A DNA stretch of 60,650 bases, taken from assembly GCF_009805705.1 (NCBI RefSeq), contig NZ_VSMB01000020.1, forward strand, positions 1 to 60,650, written 5' to 3'. Shown one piece after another: positions 58,473 to 60,650 of the stretch. Positions within the stretch are counted from its first letter, which is position 1, and each line of letters begins with the position of its first letter. The notes under the pieces are model-generated. The model was not told the origin of the DNA and made no database searches. It saw only the letters and a program-made list of their open reading frames with translations. The stretch is from Ruania rhizosphaerae (GTDB taxonomy: Bacteria; Actinomycetota; Actinomycetes; Actinomycetales; Beutenbergiaceae). The translations under genes and the position numbers were made by a program.

Positions 58473-60020
58473 GTGTCCCAGCAGGGCTCGCCGCGACCAG
58501 TTCGCACGACGGCGTCCGGTCGCCCGCCCGCGCCACGCCGCCGCCCCTCGTCCCGGGCGGCGTCCCCGGGTGCGCGCGAGGCCGCTCGGGCAGCGGCGCG
58601 CCGCCGCCTCTACCGGCGCCGCCGGATGACCGTGCTCGCTGCACTGCTCGTCCTCCTGCTGGGGGGCTACGCGACCCTGGACGCCAACGACGTGGTTCCC
58701 GGCGTGCTGACCCGGACGCCCCCATGGCCCGACGCTGAGCCCTTCCCCGAGGTTGCCGTGGCAGAACTGACAGCGGCGCCGGACCGTGTCCCCTCCATGT
58801 CGGGGGAGGCGCCCGTGCCCAGCACTGAGGAACTCGCTGCGCTCGCTTCATCGCTGGTCTCCAGCGGTGCGGTTGGACCGGCGCCGGGCGTGCTGGTCAC
58901 CGACGTCCTCACGGGTGAGGATCTCTACGGCGCGCGTGCCGCTGAGTCGTACGTGCCGGCCTCGAGTCTGAAGCTCCTGACCGGACTGGCAGTGCTGGCC
59001 AGCTACGGCGACCAGCACCGGTTCGTCACCTCGGTGGTCGACGGCGGGAACGGCGACGGTGGCGACGTCGTCACCCTGGTCGCCGGGGGAGATCTCACCC
59101 TGGCGGCGGAGGAGGGAGACCCGAGCTCCGTCGTCGGGCATGCGGGCCTGGGGGACCTGGCGGCGGAGGTGGCCACCGAGCTCGCCGCCCAGGGGCGCAC
59201 CGAGGTGCAGGTGACCTTGGACGACACGCTGTTCACCGGGCCGGAACTGGCGCCGCGGTGGGGTCCGGTGGATCTCTCGGGTGGCTGGGCGATGCCGATG
59301 GCGCCGATCGCCGTGGACATCGGACGGCGGGACGGCACATCGGTGCGGTCCTCGGATGCGGCGTTGGACGCGGCGGAGGCCTTCGCTGATGCTCTCGCGG
59401 GCGAGGGCATCAGTGTGCGCGGGGATGTGCAGCGGGCGGCCGCACCGGACGGGGCGAGTGAACTCGGTGCCGTGGAGTCCGCGCCGTTGCGCGACCTGGT
59501 GGCGTTCACGTTGCAGCAGTCCGAGAACGTGCTCTCCGAGGCGCTGGGGCGCATGACGGCGGTGGCGACCGGGCATGAGTCGAGTTTCGCCGGCGCGGGG
59601 GAGGCCGTGCTCGCAGTGCTGGCAGATCTCGGGCTGGACACATCGGGAAACTCGCTGTCGGACACCTCCGGGTTGAGTTCCGAGAGTGTCGTGACGCCGC
59701 GGCTGCTCACCGATGCCGTGCGATTGGCCGCCGATGGATCCCATCCGGAGTTGACATCGTTGCTCGCGGCCGTGCCCGTGGCCGGACTCGAGGGAACTCT
59801 GAACAGCAGGCTGACCGACACTGCGGCGACGGGCGTGGTGCGAGCCAAGACGGGAACCCTGCCGCAGGTCGTGGCGCTTACTGGGATGGTCACCACGGAG
59901 GACGGGCGTCTGCTCGCCTTCACCGTGCTGGCCAACGATTTCGATCGCGGCTCTGCTTACTTGGCGCGGATTGCCGTGGACGAGTGGATCTCCTCGGTGG
60001 CGGAGTGTGGGTGTAGCTGA
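58473..60020 (+). CDS. dacB: D-Ala-D-Ala carboxypeptidase/endopeptidase, PBP4 type
   Basis: A 515-residue penicillin-binding protein of class C (DacB). A basic cytoplasmic N-terminus (residues 1-51, many Arg) precedes one membrane helix (MTVLAALLVLLLGGYATL, about 52-70). The active site is S164-S-L-K167 (PASSLKLLTG), S350-E-N352 (QSENVLSE) and K459-T-G (RAKTGTLP). Between the first two motifs lies the inserted domain typical of this class. GTG 58473 lies behind GAGGGAGGGA. Trims stem peptides outside the membrane. Upstream of tilS-hpt genes in many Actinobacteria; those are not seen here because other DNA follows. Confidence 0.93.
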   Translation: MSQQGSPRPVRTTASGRPPAPRRRPSSRAASPGAREAARAAARRRLYRRRRMTVLAALLVLLLGGYATLDANDVVPGVLTRTPPWPDAEPFPEVAVAELTAAPDRVPSMSGEAPVPSTEELAALASSLVSSGAVGPAPGVLVTDVLTGEDLYGARAAESYVPASSLKLLTGLAVLASYGDQHRFVTSVVDGGNGDGGDVVTLVAGGDLTLAAEEGDPSSVVGHAGLGDLAAEVATELAAQGRTEVQVTLDDTLFTGPELAPRWGPVDLSGGWAMPMAPIAVDIGRRDGTSVRSSDAALDAAEAFADALAGEGISVRGDVQRAAAPDGASELGAVESAPLRDLVAFTLQQSENVLSEALGRMTAVATGHESSFAGAGEAVLAVLADLGLDTSGNSLSDTSGLSSESVVTPRLLTDAVRLAADGSHPELTSLLAAVPVAGLEGTLNSRLTDTAATGVVRAKTGTLPQVVALTGMVTTEDGRLLAFTVLANDFDRGSAYLARIAVDEWISSVAECGCS

Positions 60021-60284
60021 GTGTCGGGCGTGGCTGCTGTCGACAGGCTTGTGTTGCGGATCGGCAGTTCCGCGTTGAATTGGCGAGATCGGCCTGCCCA
60101 CGGCTGAAGAGTCAGGAGCCCGCACTCATCGGCTGCTCCACGCTCCTGAACAGTTGCTCCACGCTTCCGAACCAGGGCGCCGCTCGCTCGGATGCCGAGC
60201 GCGTGGGTGACCACCCGGTGCGTGAGGGATCACCAGGTGTTCCGGTCGGTGGTTCGGCCTGCCACGGACCCGCTCACAGGTTCA
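60021..60284. other. Gap after dacB with a short tandem repeat
   Basis: TGCTCCACGCTCCTGAACAGT (60134) is repeated with changes at 60155 (21-bp period, first 11 bases identical). No gene is visible. The region ends where the duplicated DUF222 leader begins. Confidence 0.55.
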
Positions 60285-60433
60285 ATGTCGGTGGTGGGTG
60301 GGAGGCTCGGTTCATGGCGTCGACAGGTGCGGGTGTTCGGTTCTCGGTTCCGGCCGGGACGGGGCTGTTGGGTGCTGTGCGGGCGAACCGGATACTGGCG
60401 TGGGTGTGGCCCCTGACCTGGGCGAACGGGGCG
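60285..60433 (+). repeat. Partial duplicate of the DUF222/HNH gene start
   Basis: The 21-base leader from 60285 to 60305 recurs at 60434-60454, exactly 149 bp later. After each, a start codon follows (ATG 60314 and ATG 60463) with matching protein starts: MASTGAGVRFSVPAGTGLLG and MTSTAARDSFSVPAGRGLLA, then AVRAN in both. The first copy loses similarity after AVRANR and runs on into the second leader without a DUF222 body, so it is a truncated duplicate. Confidence 0.8.
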
Positions 60434-60462
60434 ATGTCGGTGGTGGGTGGGAGGGTGTTTTC

Positions 60463-60650
60463 ATGACCTCGACAGCTGCTCGCGACTCGTTCTCGGTTCC
60501 GGCCGGGCGGGGGTTGTTGGCTGCTGTGCGGGCCAATGGGGTGGCCGCTCGGGCGGTGGAGGTCGAACGGGCTGAGCTGGTGGTGGCGTGGGTGTGTCAG
60601 GCCGCGATCGACCCCGATGACCCGGCGGCCGGGAACGGCGTGTTCGACCC
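60463..60650 (+). CDS. DUF222/HNH endonuclease-type protein, 5' end only
   Basis: The first 62 residues of a protein cut off by the window edge. MTSTAARDSFSVPAGRGLLAAVRANG and then AVEVERAELVVAWVCQAAIDPDDP resemble the N-terminus of actinobacterial DUF222 proteins, which usually carry an HNH nuclease domain at the C-terminus and occur in many copies per genome. Strong ribosome binding site GGGAGG at 60450-60455. The preceding 150 bp hold a truncated copy of the same start, so this locus has undergone a tandem duplication. Assignment rests on the N-terminus and gene family habits only. Confidence 0.65.
   Translation, partial: MTSTAARDSFSVPAGRGLLAAVRANGVAARAVEVERAELVVAWVCQAAIDPDDPAAGNGVFD

Overview
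The window is high-GC chromosomal DNA of an actinobacterium. Evidence for this: frequent GTG starts, many 4-bp start/stop overlaps, a topoisomerase I with a Lys/Ala-rich tail, the actinobacterial 'helicase/secretion neighborhood' Tad cluster, a mycothiol-type DinB protein, a DUF4244 pilin and a DUF222/HNH gene. A Micrococcales member (Ruaniaceae, Bogoriellaceae or Beutenbergiaceae type) is my inference; no taxonomic marker in the window settles it.

Layout. 1-1295 is the end of an integrated element: a large serine integrase running off the left edge, with two small co-translated genes. Its boundary falls inside tadA, exactly in front of the Walker A (P-loop) codons, so the Tad/Flp pilus ATPase is split. 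1295-6947 is the rest of the Tad cluster (tadA 3' part, tadB, tadC, Flp-type pilin, two TadE-like proteins, DEAH helicase). 7059-10319 holds a membrane pyrophosphatase and a short-chain dehydrogenase.

10378-18482 is an accessory island: a broken DUF4143 ATPase; a membrane-anchored protein translationally coupled to a PD-(D/E)XK nuclease-like protein; a three-gene operon of a thymidylate-synthase-family enzyme carrying a dCMP-type Asp substitution, a protein with weak uracil-DNA-glycosylase-like motifs and a protein I recognise as alpha-glutamyl/putrescinyl thymine pyrophosphorylase clade 3; and a convergent HigB-like toxin with an XRE-ImmA/IrrE partner. The three-gene operon looks like a nucleobase hypermodification or salvage system and is the most interesting part of the window. 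A divergent orphan acyl carrier protein flanks the island.

19260-33913 is mostly core: MFS exporter, methyltransferase, PAP2 phosphatase, topA, a Gfo/Idh/MocA oxidoreductase, a TetR-controlled DrrAB-type ABC exporter, tmk-holB, and a lipoprotein peptidase. A tRNA-Thr(CGU) at 34022 is followed by a small-protein/GNAT pair that looks like a toxin-antitoxin insertion. 35316-45077 carries phosphoketolase, a ferredoxin-type reductase, an ECF sigma factor with a putative anti-sigma partner, a FAD/Fe-S dehydrogenase fusion and a protein with a RAMA-like C-terminus. 45082-51723 is a LacI-regulated sugar ABC importer (no ATPase gene) with a GH3 glycosidase. 51709-60020 holds a DinB-like protein, a second Gfo/Idh/MocA paralogue, metX/metY, an NlpC/P60 hydrolase, soluble pyrophosphatase and a PBP4-type DD-peptidase. 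The right edge enters a DUF222/HNH gene whose 5' end is tandemly duplicated.
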